NCBI RefSeq assembly: GCF_013155125.1
Contig: NZ_CP053564.1
Coordinates: 5,339,501 to 5,403,500 of the forward strand
DNA length: 64,000 nt
DNA from: Pseudonocardia broussonetiae
GTDB lineage: Bacteria > Actinomycetota > Actinomycetes > Mycobacteriales > Pseudonocardiaceae
Direction of reading: 5' to 3'
In this document: positions 24,301 to 32,195 of the stretch, piece after piece
How the letters are laid out: every line of letters begins with the position of its first letter
Numbering within the stretch: the first letter of the stretch is position 1
Program-made: the position numbers and the translations under genes
The notes under the pieces: generated by a model
Seen by the model: only the letters and a program-made list of their open reading frames with translations
Told to the model about the DNA's origin: nothing
Databases searched by the model: none

Positions 24301-24737
24301 CGGCGCACCGCCTGCTTCACCGTGTCGACGTCGCGCCCGACGTTGTCGACGGCGTCCTCCGGGACCGGCGGCAGCGCCTTCCGGATCTGGCTGCGGCCCA
24401 GCAGCGCCAGCACGCCGGCGACGACGAGCAGCACGATGCCGACGACGAGCGCGGCGAGCCACACGTCGAGCACGGTCGCCAGGCCGGCGACGGCGGCCGC
24501 GACGAGCGCGCCGCCGCCGTAGAGCGCGACCACGCCGCCCGCACCGGCGAGGCCCGCACCGGCACCGGCGCGCTTGCCCTTGTTCGCCAGCTCGGTGCGC
24601 GCGAGCTCCAGCTCGCCGCGGACGAGCTCGCTCACCTGGCCGGCGAGGCGGGTGACCAGTTCGCCGGTCGAGAGGTCGGAGGGGCCCGGCGGGGCCGCAG
24701 CCTCGGCGCGCGGGTTGTTCGTGGTGTCAGTGGACAT
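24297..24737 (-). CDS. phage-holin-superfamily (DUF1469) membrane protein, second copy
   Basis: A 146-residue protein. After a short polar N-terminus comes the conserved helix (LVTRLAGQVSELVRGELELA), then two hydrophobic hairpins (about 62-115), typical of DUF1469. It is first in a three-gene operon and starts only about 10 bases after a SigB-like -10 element, so translation may be leaderless. It is a paralogue of the gene at 20554. Confidence 0.82.
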   Translation of the reverse strand: MSTDTTNNPRAEAAAPPGPSDLSTGELVTRLAGQVSELVRGELELARTELANKGKRAGAGAGLAGAGGVVALYGGGALVAAAVAGLATVLDVWLAALVVGIVLLVVAGVLALLGRSQIRKALPPVPEDAVDNVGRDVDTVKQAVRR

Positions 24738-24746
24738 GGGCCCGGG

Positions 24747-24770
24747 CTACCCGGCAGGCCGCCCCGACAC
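24747..24770 (-). promoter_or_regulatory. SigB/SigF-like promoter (GTGT-N14-GGGTAG)
   Basis: Reads GTGT, 14 bases, GGGTAG on the minus strand, placed so that transcription would begin within a few bases of ATG 24737. Confidence 0.6.
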
Positions 24771-24827
24771 ACCTGCGGAGACGCGGCGAACAGTGCTCCC
24801 TACCGCCGCGCTCCTACCGCCTCGCTC

Positions 24828-25445
24828 CTACCGCCGCGCGAACGCCGCCTCGAACGCCCGGCACACCATGTGCAGCGCCACCAGGTGCGACTCCTGCACC
24901 GTCGCGGTGTCCCCCGCCAGGCAGACGGCGTCGTGGCTGAGGCGGGAGAGCGGGTTCGGCCCGGGTCCGGTGAGCGCCCACACGTCGGCGCCGCGGTCGT
25001 GCCCGGCGCGCGCGGCGGCCAGCAGGTTCTCGCTGGCGCCGCTGGTGGACAGCAGCAGCACGACGTCGCCGGTGCGGGCGTGCGCGCGGACCTGGCGGGC
25101 GTAGACCTCGGTGTAGCCGTAGTCGTTGCCGACGGCGGTGAGCGTCGAGGTCTCGGCGTGCAGGGCCAGCGCCGACACCGGGGTGCGCTCGCGGTCGAAG
25201 CGGCCGACGAGCTCGGCGGTCAGGTGCTGGGCCTCCGCGGCGCTGCCGCCGTTGCCGCCGACGAGCAACCGGGCGCCGCCGCCGAGGCGCTCGGCCAGCA
25301 CCTCACCCCAGCGGGCCAGCCGCGGCACGGCCGCGCGCAGCACCGGCAGTGCCTCGTCGAGGCGGCGCACGTGGTCCTCGAGCTCGCGCTCGGCGGAGGT
25401 GCGCCCGCCGGTGCCGACGGTGCCGGTGTCGAGCACGCCGGTCAT
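24828..25445 (-). CDS. gmhA: phosphoheptose isomerase (SIS domain)
   Basis: A 205-residue SIS-domain protein of the GmhA family, which converts sedoheptulose 7-phosphate to D-glycero-D-manno-heptose 7-phosphate, the first step of nucleotide-heptose synthesis. GGNGGSAAEAQHLTAELVGRF, cut here to its motif GGNGGSAAEAQH, is the sugar-phosphate loop; STSGASENLL and the C-terminal QESHLVALHMVC metal/active-site helix are conserved. HldE and GmhB lie 20-28 kb away. ATG 25445 overlaps the preceding membrane-protein gene by 4 bases. The 3' end carries a 16-bp tandem-like CTACCGCC repeat just before the stop region. Confidence 0.9.
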   Translation of the reverse strand: MTGVLDTGTVGTGGRTSAERELEDHVRRLDEALPVLRAAVPRLARWGEVLAERLGGGARLLVGGNGGSAAEAQHLTAELVGRFDRERTPVSALALHAETSTLTAVGNDYGYTEVYARQVRAHARTGDVVLLLSTSGASENLLAAARAGHDRGADVWALTGPGPNPLSRLSHDAVCLAGDTATVQESHLVALHMVCRAFEAAFARR

Positions 25446-25855
25446 CGGGCCACCGCCGTCCGCACGGCGCCGACGGCCGCCGGGACGCGCGGCCCCGACG
25501 CCCACCGCCCGCTCCACGCGCACAGCGCCGCCCAGAACAGCGCGAACCCGGCGATCCTCGGGCGCCGGCCCACCTCGGGCAGCTGCAGGCCGAACACGAC
25601 GGCGTCGGCGGCGTCGGAGAAGACCCGGGCGGCGACGGCCGCGCGGAGCGCCGGGCCGTAGGGCGCGAGCACCATGGCCGCGCCGATCGCGGTGTCCCGC
25701 GCGCCGATGCCGCCGATCAGCGTGCGGACGGCGGCGGACGCCTCCCCGGTCGGGCCGGTGAGGCCGCAGGGCCGGGCGAGCACCTCGGGCCGGGCGGTGA
25801 TCACGATGCTGTAGGCGGCGGTGATCGCGCCGAGTACGCGCGGAAGCAGGTGCAC
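25442..25855 (-). CDS. small multi-pass membrane protein (DUF4267-like)
   Basis: A 137-residue protein with three or four hydrophobic stretches (VLGAITAAYSIVITA, LIGGIGARDTAIGAAMVLA, FALFWAALCAW) and a GARDT motif typical of small DUF4267-like actinobacterial membrane proteins. Function is unknown. It is first in a two-gene operon with gmhA (4-base overlap) behind a SigB-like promoter. This tight coupling to a heptose enzyme may be fortuitous or may mark an accessory envelope function. Confidence 0.65.
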   Translation of the reverse strand: MHLLPRVLGAITAAYSIVITARPEVLARPCGLTGPTGEASAAVRTLIGGIGARDTAIGAAMVLAPYGPALRAAVAARVFSDAADAVVFGLQLPEVGRRPRIAGFALFWAALCAWSGRWASGPRVPAAVGAVRTAVAR

Positions 25856-25890
25856 GGTGCTCCTCTCCGGGGGCGTCGGGTACGGGCCGG

Positions 25891-25916
25891 GTTCGGCCGG
25901 TCGGAGCGGCGGGTAC
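25891..25916 (+). promoter_or_regulatory. SigB/SigF-like promoter (GTTC-N16-GGGTAC), rightward
   Basis: Reads GTTC, 16 bases, GGGTAC upstream of the YihY gene, leaving a leader of about 100 bases. It shares the GGGTACCC dyad with the leftward promoter. Confidence 0.5.
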
Positions 25917-25936
25917 CCCGGTCCGGACGCTCGAAC
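25913..25936 (-). promoter_or_regulatory. SigB/SigF-like promoter (GTTC-N14-GGGTAC), leftward
   Basis: Minus-strand GTTC, 14 bases, GGGTAC upstream of the membrane-protein/gmhA operon. It overlaps the rightward promoter in one GGGTACCC palindrome, so the two directions may compete. Confidence 0.65.
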
Positions 25937-26025
25937 CGCTTCCCCGGATCGGCCGTCCGGCGGGTGTGGAAGGGGCGGTACCCGGGGACCCCGTTCCGGA
26001 TGAGCGCACGACGAGGAGACCCGAC

Positions 26026-27000
26026 ATGACCAGGACCGCCGACGCCCGCCCGGAGGACGCCCCGCCGGGATCGCAGGCCGAGACGCCGGCGCACATCCCG
26101 CCGCGGGGGTGGTGGCAGGTGACCCGCCGCGCCTTCGCCGAGGGCAAGGCCGACAACGTCTCGATCCTCGCCGGGGGCGTCGCCTTCTTCGCGTTCCTCG
26201 CCCTGTTCCCGGCCCTGATCGCCGCGCTGACCCTGTACGGGCTGGTCGCGGACCCGGAGACCGTCGCCCGGCAGGTCCAGGACCTCGCCGCGGGCCTGCC
26301 CCAGGAGGCGCAGCCGCTGGTGACCGGGCAGCTGCAGTCCCTGACCGCGCCGGGCGGCAGCGCGCTGGGGATCGGGCTGGTCGTCTCGCTCGTGGCCGCG
26401 GTGTGGAGCGCCTCGGGCGGCACGAGCAACCTCATCTCGGCGATCAACCTCGCCTACGACGAGGAGGAGACCCGCAACTTCCTGCGGCTGCGCGGCACGG
26501 CGCTCGCCCTGACCCTCGGCGCGATCGTGTTCGTGCTGGTGGCGCTCACGCTCGTCGCCGTCGTGCCGGCGGTGCTCGACTCGCTGCAGCTCGGCGTCGT
26601 CGGCACCGTGGTGGCGCAGGTGGTGCGCTGGCTGCTGCTGGTCGGCGTGGTCGTCGTCGCGCTGGCCGTGGTGTACCGCGTGGCGCCCGACCGCGACGCC
26701 CCGAAGTTCCTGTGGACGAGCCCGGGCGCGCTCGTCGCGACCCTCCTGTGGGTGCTCGGCAGCGTCGCGTTCAGCCTGTACGTCAACAACTTCGGCAAGT
26801 ACAACGCCACCTACGGCGCACTGGCCGGCGTCGTCGTGCTGATGCTGTGGCTCTACCTGACCAGCTACATCGTGCTCCTCGGCGCCGAGATCAACGCCGA
26901 GTCCGAGCGCCAGACCCGCCGCGACACCACGCGCGGCGAGCCGGTGCCCATGGGCGAGCGCCGCGCACAGGCCGCGGACACGGTGGCCGACGGTGGGTGA
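26026..27000 (+). CDS. YihY/BrkB-family inner-membrane protein
   Basis: A 324-residue polytopic protein of the YihY (BrkB, formerly RNase BN) family. DNVSILAGGVAFFAFLALFPALIA, represented by its GGVAFFAFLALFP core, is the first membrane segment. Further helices lie near residues 110-140, 165-190, 205-230, 240-260 and 270-295, with the family YNATYGALAGVVVLMLW region near the end. Proposed roles are transport or export; none is proven. ATG 26026 follows ACGAGGAG. It overlaps the P450 gene by 8 bases and heads a three-gene operon. Confidence 0.85.
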   Translation: MTRTADARPEDAPPGSQAETPAHIPPRGWWQVTRRAFAEGKADNVSILAGGVAFFAFLALFPALIAALTLYGLVADPETVARQVQDLAAGLPQEAQPLVTGQLQSLTAPGGSALGIGLVVSLVAAVWSASGGTSNLISAINLAYDEEETRNFLRLRGTALALTLGAIVFVLVALTLVAVVPAVLDSLQLGVVGTVVAQVVRWLLLVGVVVVALAVVYRVAPDRDAPKFLWTSPGALVATLLWVLGSVAFSLYVNNFGKYNATYGALAGVVVLMLWLYLTSYIVLLGAEINAESERQTRRDTTRGEPVPMGERRAQAADTVADGG

Positions 27001-28336
27001 CGCGCCGGCCACCGCCTCGGTCGCCGACACCGCGCGGGTCCTGGGCGGCGTGCTCGGGCCGATCCTCGCGCAGGGGGTGATCGTCCGGCGGCCGCGCGCG
27101 GTCGCGGCCGCCGGCCGCCTGCACCTCGACGACCGGGCCGTCGCGATCCTCGGGCGGATGCGCGAGCGCTACGGGCGCGGCCCGCTGCGCCTGCGCGTCC
27201 CCGGCCGGTCGGTGGCGCTCGTCCTCGACCCCGACGACGTCACGCGGGTCCTGCGGGACTCTCCCGAGCCGTTCGCCGCCGACAGCCGCGAGAAGCGCGG
27301 CGCGCTCGGGCACTTCCAGCCCCACGGCGTGCTCGTCTCGCACGGGCAGGTCCGCGACGAGCGGCGGCGCTTCGTCGAGGCCGTCCTGGAGACCGGCCAC
27401 CCCGTGCACCGCACCGCGGGCGCGATGGGCCCGACCGCCCGTGAGGAGGCGACCCGCCTCGCCGACCTCGCCGCGATCACCGGCGTGCTCGACTGGGACC
27501 GGTTCGACGCGGCGTGGACGCCGATGGTGCGCCGGATCGTGCTCGGCGACGCCGCCCGCGAGGACCACGAGCTCACCGCGCTGCTCACCGCCCTGCGCGG
27601 GCAGGCCAACTGGAGCTACCTGTCCCCCGCGCGGCCCGACCGGCTCGAGCGGCTGCGGCTGCGGCTGGGCGCGTACGTCGGCGCCGCCGCGCCCGGCAGC
27701 CTCGCCGCGCTCGTCGCCGCGGCGTCCGCGCCCGACCGCGTCGACCGGGTCGACCAGATCCCGCAGTGGCTGTTCGCGTTCGACCCCGCCGGGCAGGCCG
27801 CGTTCCGGGCGCTGGCCCTGCTCGCCGCCCATCCCGACCTGCTGGCGCGGGTGGCGGTCGACGCCGACGACGCGTCCGCCGACGACCTCGCCCGCGGCGC
27901 GGTCCTGGAGTCGGTGCGGCTGTGGCCCACCACCGCGGTCGTGCTGCGCGACACCACGACCGAGACGCACTGGGAGGGCGGCGGCACCCTGCCCGCCGGC
28001 ACCGCGCTCGGCATCGTCAGCTCCTTCTTCCACCGCGACACCGCGACGGTGCCCGCCGCCGACCGGTTCGACCCGGAGCGCTGGACCGAGGGCCGCGCCG
28101 ACGACGGGCACACGCTGCTGCCCTTCAGCGCCGGCCCGGTGGTCTGCCCCGGCCGCGAGGTCGTGCTGCACGTGGCGGGCACGGTGCTGCGGACGCTGCT
28201 GCGCCGCGTGACGGTCGCGCCGGTGCCGCCGTCCCCGCTCGACCCCGACCGGCCGCTGCCCCGCGGCCTCGACCCGTTCGCCCTGCGGTTCGCCGTGGGC
28301 GCCCGGCGCGACGCGGCGGCCGTCGCGGGCGGGTAG
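26993..28336 (+). CDS. cytochrome P450 with unusual I-helix
   Basis: A 447-residue P450. The heme loop PFSAGPVVCPGRE supplies the thiolate cysteine near residue 385, and the K-helix ESVR motif is present. In the I-helix the usual AG(H/x)(E/D)T reads AGQAAF (near residue 262), so the acid-alcohol pair used for O2 activation is missing. This suggests peroxide use (peroxygenase-like) or a non-monooxygenase reaction. GTG 26993 overlaps the YihY stop, and its own stop overlaps the FUSC gene by 1 base. Its setting between two membrane-protein genes suggests a lipid or small-molecule export pathway. Confidence 0.85.
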   Translation: MGDAPATASVADTARVLGGVLGPILAQGVIVRRPRAVAAAGRLHLDDRAVAILGRMRERYGRGPLRLRVPGRSVALVLDPDDVTRVLRDSPEPFAADSREKRGALGHFQPHGVLVSHGQVRDERRRFVEAVLETGHPVHRTAGAMGPTAREEATRLADLAAITGVLDWDRFDAAWTPMVRRIVLGDAAREDHELTALLTALRGQANWSYLSPARPDRLERLRLRLGAYVGAAAPGSLAALVAAASAPDRVDRVDQIPQWLFAFDPAGQAAFRALALLAAHPDLLARVAVDADDASADDLARGAVLESVRLWPTTAVVLRDTTTETHWEGGGTLPAGTALGIVSSFFHRDTATVPAADRFDPERWTEGRADDGHTLLPFSAGPVVCPGREVVLHVAGTVLRTLLRRVTVAPVPPSPLDPDRPLPRGLDPFALRFAVGARRDAAAVAGG

Positions 28337-29454
28337 TGCGACTGAGGGACGCCGTCACCGGGGTGCTGCGGCGCCGCGGCCGGGAGCGTGAGGCGCTCGT
28401 GCAGGCGGCCAAGGCCGCCGCCGCGGCCGCTCTCGCGCTGCTCCTGCTGCGCTGGACCGGGGAGACGGGCCGTCCCCAGGCCTTCCTCGCCCCCTACGCC
28501 GCGGTCCTCGCCGTCACCACGACCGTGCAGAGGTCGTGGTCGGGCGCGGCGCGGCAGGCGGGGACGGTGCTGGTCGGCGTGCTGCTCGCGGGCGTCGTCG
28601 GCCGGCTGGTGCCCGAGCAGGTGGTCGCGGTGCCCCTGGTCGTGCTCGCCGGGCTGCTCGCCGGGCGCTGGCGGCACTTCGGCCCGGACGGCTACTGGAT
28701 CGCGGTCACCGCACTGCTGCTGCTGGTCAACGGCAGCGCCGCCGAGCCCGACGGGCTCGTGGCGTGGGTCCTGTTCAGCGCCGCGGGCTCGGTGCTCGGC
28801 GCCACGGTCAACACGCTCGTCCTGCCGCCGGTGCACCTGCTGGACGCCCGGGCCGCCGTCGACGCGCTGGCCGGCGAGATCGGCGGGCTGCTGCGCGACA
28901 TGGCCGACGGCGTGCGCGACGGGCACGACACCGCCACCGCCCAGCGCTGGGTCGGACGCGCCCGCGCCACGCGCGTCACCGTCCGCCGGGCCCACGACGC
29001 CGCGTGGGAGGGGCGGGAGAGCGTGCGCTGGAACCCGCGCCGCCGCCGGATCGGGCGCGTCGACTCCGCGCTCGCCGCACCGGAGACCGTGCTGCGCCTG
29101 GACCGCGTCGCCGAGCGCGCGGTGCAGGTGGCCGTGCTGCTCGCCGACCCCGCCGACGGCGCCGATCCCCCCGACGGCCCCGATCCCCCCGACGGCCCCG
29201 AGCACCCGCCGGACGGGGCTCTCGCCGACCTGGTGGAGCGCCTGGCCGACGCGGTCGACACCCTGCGGACGAGGGACGAGCCGCTCGACGGGACCGGCGG
29301 CGGGACCGGCGGCGGGACCGGCGGCGGGACCGGCGGCGGGACCGGCGGCGGGACCGGCGAGCGGCCTCGGGAGAGCGTGGCGGACGTGGCCTCGCACGTG
29401 CGGGCCGCTTGTGTGATGACGCTGTCCGACGCGCTCGACGACCTGCGGCACTAG
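28336..29454 (+). CDS. FUSC-family membrane protein
   Basis: A 372-residue protein with about six membrane segments between residues 25 and 170, then a cytoplasmic helical region. The arrangement (AFLAPYAAVLAVTTTVQRSW ... FGPDGYWIAVTALLLLV, given here in part) matches FUSC/aromatic-acid-exporter-like proteins. A DPPDGP repeat and a GTGG minisatellite interrupt the tail. GTG 28336 shares a base with the P450 stop. It is probably an efflux component of the YihY-P450-FUSC operon; the substrate is unknown. Confidence 0.8.
   Translation: MRLRDAVTGVLRRRGREREALVQAAKAAAAAALALLLLRWTGETGRPQAFLAPYAAVLAVTTTVQRSWSGAARQAGTVLVGVLLAGVVGRLVPEQVVAVPLVVLAGLLAGRWRHFGPDGYWIAVTALLLLVNGSAAEPDGLVAWVLFSAAGSVLGATVNTLVLPPVHLLDARAAVDALAGEIGGLLRDMADGVRDGHDTATAQRWVGRARATRVTVRRAHDAAWEGRESVRWNPRRRRIGRVDSALAAPETVLRLDRVAERAVQVAVLLADPADGADPPDGPDPPDGPEHPPDGALADLVERLADAVDTLRTRDEPLDGTGGGTGGGTGGGTGGGTGGGTGERPRESVADVASHVRAACVMTLSDALDDLRH
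29290..29358 (+). repeat. 12-bp tandem repeat in the FUSC gene
   Basis: Five exact copies of GGGACCGGCGGC (29290-29349) plus a partial sixth encode repeated GTGG. The in-frame period makes copy-number changes tolerable. Confidence 0.95.
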
Positions 29455-29500
29455 ACCCCGCGACGGCTCGACCGGCCGCACACACGGGCGCCAGCCCGGC

Positions 29501-29570
29501 GATCAAGAGCGGATGGTCGTCAGTGGATCACCGGCCGCGACCATCTGCCCTTGATCACCGGCTGAGGGCG
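29501..29570. repeat. 70-bp hairpin repeat, copy A
   Basis: Begins GATCAAGAGCGGATGGTCG and contains the near-complement CGACCATCTGCCCTTGATC, so it can fold into a stem of about 19 bp. A near-identical copy lies at 29987-30056. It may act as a terminator at the end of the FUSC operon. Confidence 0.9.
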
Positions 29571-29986
29571 CCGGGGGGCCGGGGAAGCAGGGGCAGGGCG
29601 GCCGTGGTGGCCACGGGGGCCCGGGGGGGGCGGCGGACGCGGAGCGAGGGGCGCGGGGCGATGGCGCGGTGCGGGGGGCGGGCGCGGGGGCGGGCGCGGG
29701 CGCGGGCGCGGGGCAGGGGGCGAGCGCGGGGCGCGGGCGCGGGCGCGGGGCAGGGGGCGAGCGCGGGGCGCGGGCGGGCGCGGGGCGGGGGGCCGGCACC
29801 GGGCGGGGCGGGGCCGGGCATGGGGCCTGCTCGTCCATCACCCGCGCCACCGCGCGCTCCGGCACGGCGGCATCCGAACCGCCCAAGATCACCAGGAGTG
29901 GTGCGAGGAGGTCATCCGTGACCGCCCTGCACCACTCGTGACGATCATGCCGGCGCCGAACCCCCCGGCGGCCGCCCCAACCCGCT

Positions 29987-30056
29987 GATCAAGGGCGGAT
30001 GGTCGTCAGTGGATCACCAGCCGCGACCATCTGCCCTTGATCACCGGCTGAGGGCG
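29987..30056. repeat. 70-bp hairpin repeat, copy B
   Basis: GATCAAGGGCGGATGGTCG pairs with CGACCATCTGCCCTTGATC with one mismatch. It differs from copy A (29501-29570) at only a few bases and lies in the same orientation. Confidence 0.9.
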
Positions 30057-30194
30057 GCGGGGGGCGGCGGGGGGCGGCGGGGCGGAGTGGGGGGCGCGGC
30101 GGGGACGGGGGGCGGAGCGGGGGCGGGGGGCGGAGTGGGGGGCGCGGCGGGGCGGGGGGCGGGGGGCGGGCGGAGAGCGGGCGGGGTGGGGCTG

Positions 30195-31232
30195 CTAGCC
30201 CTCGATCAACCGCACCACCGCACGCTCCAGCACCGCCCGCCCGGCGTCGTCGGAGGGGGCGGGGGCGCCCGCACGGCGCAGCGCGGACGCGATCGTCACC
30301 CCGTTCTCGAACCGCTCGATCACCCGGGGGTCCACGTAGGACGCCCGGGCGACGGTGGGGGTGTTGCCCAGGTGCTCGGCCACCTCGGTGACCGCGGCCT
30401 TGACCAGCCGCTTGCGGGCGCGCTCCGCGGTGGGCGGGCCCTCGGGCGCGGCGGCGGCCAGGGTGGCGGCGGCCAGCACGGTCGCGTTCCAGGTGCGGAG
30501 GTCCTTGCAGGTGTAGACGTCGCCGACGAGCTCCTTGACCCCGGCGTTGAGGTCCTCGGCGCGCACGTCGTGCCAGCCGCGCCCGACGCGGTGGGCCAGC
30601 AGGTCCTCCCCGCCGCCGCGGCGCCGCAGCAGCCCGCCCACGAAGCGGTGCAGCAGGGGGTCGCGGAGCGCGACCGTCCGCTCGATGCCGCCCTTGGCGA
30701 GGTAGCGCACCTCGACCGCGCCGCGCCGCAGGCGGACGTGGTCGCGGCGCAGGGTGGCCAGGCCGAACGTGCCCTCCTCGTCGTCGTCCTCCCCCGGCGC
30801 GTACTCCTCGCCGCCCGCGCGGAACACGCCCACGTCCAGCATCCGGACCGCGCCGGCCAGCACGCGGTCGCGGTCGAGCCCGGTGCGGGTCAGCCGTTCG
30901 GCGATCTCCTCGCGCACCTTCGGCATCCGCTTGCCCAGCGTCAGGACGCGGTCGTACTTCACCGCGGCCCGGGCCTGGTTCCAGACGTCGTGGTAGCGGT
31001 ACTGGCGGCGCCCGGCCGCGTCGGTGCCGACGGCCTGGATGTGCCCGGCCGGGTCCGGGCTGATCCACACGTCCTGCCACGCCGGCGGGATCACCAGGCC
31101 CTTGACGCGCGCGAGCTGCCCGGGGTCGGTCAGCGCCGCGCCCGAGGCGTCGACGTAGCCGAACCCGCGCCCGCGGCGGCGCCGGGAGAACCCGGGGCCG
31201 GAGGGGTCACTGCGTACGAGCCCCGCGGGCAT
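30195..31232 (-). CDS. type IB DNA topoisomerase
   Basis: A 345-residue bacterial topoisomerase IB. FGYVDASGA, VIPPAWQDVWIS and YRYHDVWNQAR mark the N-terminal DNA-binding part. KYDR and the VYTCKDLRTW segment carry catalytic Arg/Lys residues. The nucleophile Tyr is in RASYVDPRV near residue 308. These enzymes relax supercoils through a 3'-phosphotyrosine bond. ATG 31232 is used; GTG 31244, four bases after the predicted transcription start, is an alternative. It sits behind a SigB-like promoter. Confidence 0.88.
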   Translation of the reverse strand: MPAGLVRSDPSGPGFSRRRRGRGFGYVDASGAALTDPGQLARVKGLVIPPAWQDVWISPDPAGHIQAVGTDAAGRRQYRYHDVWNQARAAVKYDRVLTLGKRMPKVREEIAERLTRTGLDRDRVLAGAVRMLDVGVFRAGGEEYAPGEDDDEEGTFGLATLRRDHVRLRRGAVEVRYLAKGGIERTVALRDPLLHRFVGGLLRRRGGGEDLLAHRVGRGWHDVRAEDLNAGVKELVGDVYTCKDLRTWNATVLAAATLAAAAPEGPPTAERARKRLVKAAVTEVAEHLGNTPTVARASYVDPRVIERFENGVTIASALRRAGAPAPSDDAGRAVLERAVVRLIEG

Positions 31233-31253
31233 CGCGTCGTCCACGGAGCCCAG

Positions 31254-31278
31254 ATACCCCTTCCGTGCCGGGGCATAC
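31254..31278 (-). promoter_or_regulatory. SigB/SigF-like promoter (GTAT-N15-GGGTAT)
   Basis: Minus-strand GTAT, 15 bases, GGGTAT just ahead of the topoisomerase start, predicting a very short or absent leader. Confidence 0.55.
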
Positions 31279-31300
31279 GCACGTCCCGGGGCACACGCAC

Positions 31301-32110
31301 TCAGCGGGCCCTCAGCGGGACGGTACCGCCGCGGTCCACGAGCAGCACCCGCCCGCCCAGCCCGTGGGCCCTCATCTGCTCCAGGAAGTCGGAGCGGGGC
31401 GAGCGGAAGACCGGGTAGTCGTCGAAGTGGACGGGGACGGTCGTGCCGGGGTCGACGAGCCGCGCGAGGTCGGCGCCCTGCTCGCCGTCCATCGTGACGA
31501 GCACGCCGAGCACCCGCGTGCCGCCGAGGTGGGCGACCATCACGTCGATGTCGGGGAACCGCTCGCGCACCGAGCGCAGCCAGGGGCGGCGCAGCGTGTC
31601 GCCGGTGACGTAGACGCGCAGGACCCGCCGCCCGCCGCGCTCGAGGTCGACGACGCTGCCCATCACCGGGGGCAGGGCGCGGTGCACCAGCGCGGGCCCG
31701 TGCTGCCCGGGCACCGCGGTGACCCGCAGTGTCTCCCCGTCGCGGTGGATCTCCCGGCTCTCCCACGTCCGCAGCCCGGTGGCCGCCCCGAAGCCCCAGC
31801 GGCGCAGGCGCCGGGCGGCGTGCGGGGTGGTGACGACGGGCAGGTCGCGGGCGAGGCGGTCACGGGCGATGCGGTCGAAGTGGTCGCCGTGCAGGTGCGA
31901 GAGCAGCACGCCGTCGAGCAGCGGCAGGTCCTCGGGGCCCAGCGCGGGCTCGGTGCGACGGCGCGAGGTCAGGCCGTAGCCCAGGTGCACCCGCTGTCCG
32001 CGGTGCAGGAAGTTCGGGTCGGTCAGCAGCGTGAACCCGCCCAGGCGCAGCAGCGTCGTGGCGGTCCCGCCGAAGGTCAGCGAGCCGGGGGGCCCGTCCG
32101 GTCCGGTCAT
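31301..32110 (-). CDS. MBL-fold metallo-hydrolase (UlaG-like)
   Basis: A 269-residue metallo-beta-lactamase-fold protein with the SHLHGDHFD (HxHxDH) motif near residue 74, a conserved GQHG, a VTGD acid and a late PVHFDDY histidine. Relatives include UlaG and NAPE-PLD-like phosphodiesterases. The exact substrate is unknown. It starts at ATG 32110 behind a GTTT-N15-GGGCAC motif and diverges from the amino-acid permease. Confidence 0.85.
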   Translation of the reverse strand: MTGPDGPPGSLTFGGTATTLLRLGGFTLLTDPNFLHRGQRVHLGYGLTSRRRTEPALGPEDLPLLDGVLLSHLHGDHFDRIARDRLARDLPVVTTPHAARRLRRWGFGAATGLRTWESREIHRDGETLRVTAVPGQHGPALVHRALPPVMGSVVDLERGGRRVLRVYVTGDTLRRPWLRSVRERFPDIDVMVAHLGGTRVLGVLVTMDGEQGADLARLVDPGTTVPVHFDDYPVFRSPRSDFLEQMRAHGLGGRVLLVDRGGTVPLRAR

Positions 32111-32119
32111 CGGGGGCGG

Positions 32120-32144
32120 GTGCCCGGCGCGGAGGCGACGAAAC
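32120..32144 (-). promoter_or_regulatory. possible SigB/SigF-like promoter (GTTT-N15-GGGCAC)
   Basis: Minus-strand GTTT with a 15-base spacer to GGGCAC, next to the MBL gene start. The -10 matches only the GGGCA variant, so confidence is lower. Confidence 0.4.
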
Positions 32145-32195
32145 CGCCCCGCCGGATGCGGCGCATGGACCGGCGGTGATCGGGAAACCGCCGCC

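Larger units (their letters stand above)
29455..30194. other. 740-bp gene-free region with hairpin repeats and G-runs
   Basis: This lies between the convergent FUSC and topoisomerase genes. Apart from two copies of a 70-bp hairpin repeat it is mostly G-rich low-complexity DNA on the + strand (GGGGC, GGGCGC and GGCGGGG runs, about 29570-29820 and 30050-30190). No gene is supported. The G-runs could form quadruplexes. Confidence 0.8.

Noticed and set aside
20554..24737. Prophage remnant because of 'holin' genes
   Set aside because: The holin-family DUF1469 proteins are chromosomal actinobacterial membrane proteins, and no phage structural, integrase or lysin genes occur.
29503..29941. Several small ORFs on both strands in the G-rich gap
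   Set aside because: They read simple PAPRPA/GAGAG-type repeats from low-complexity DNA and have no start signals.
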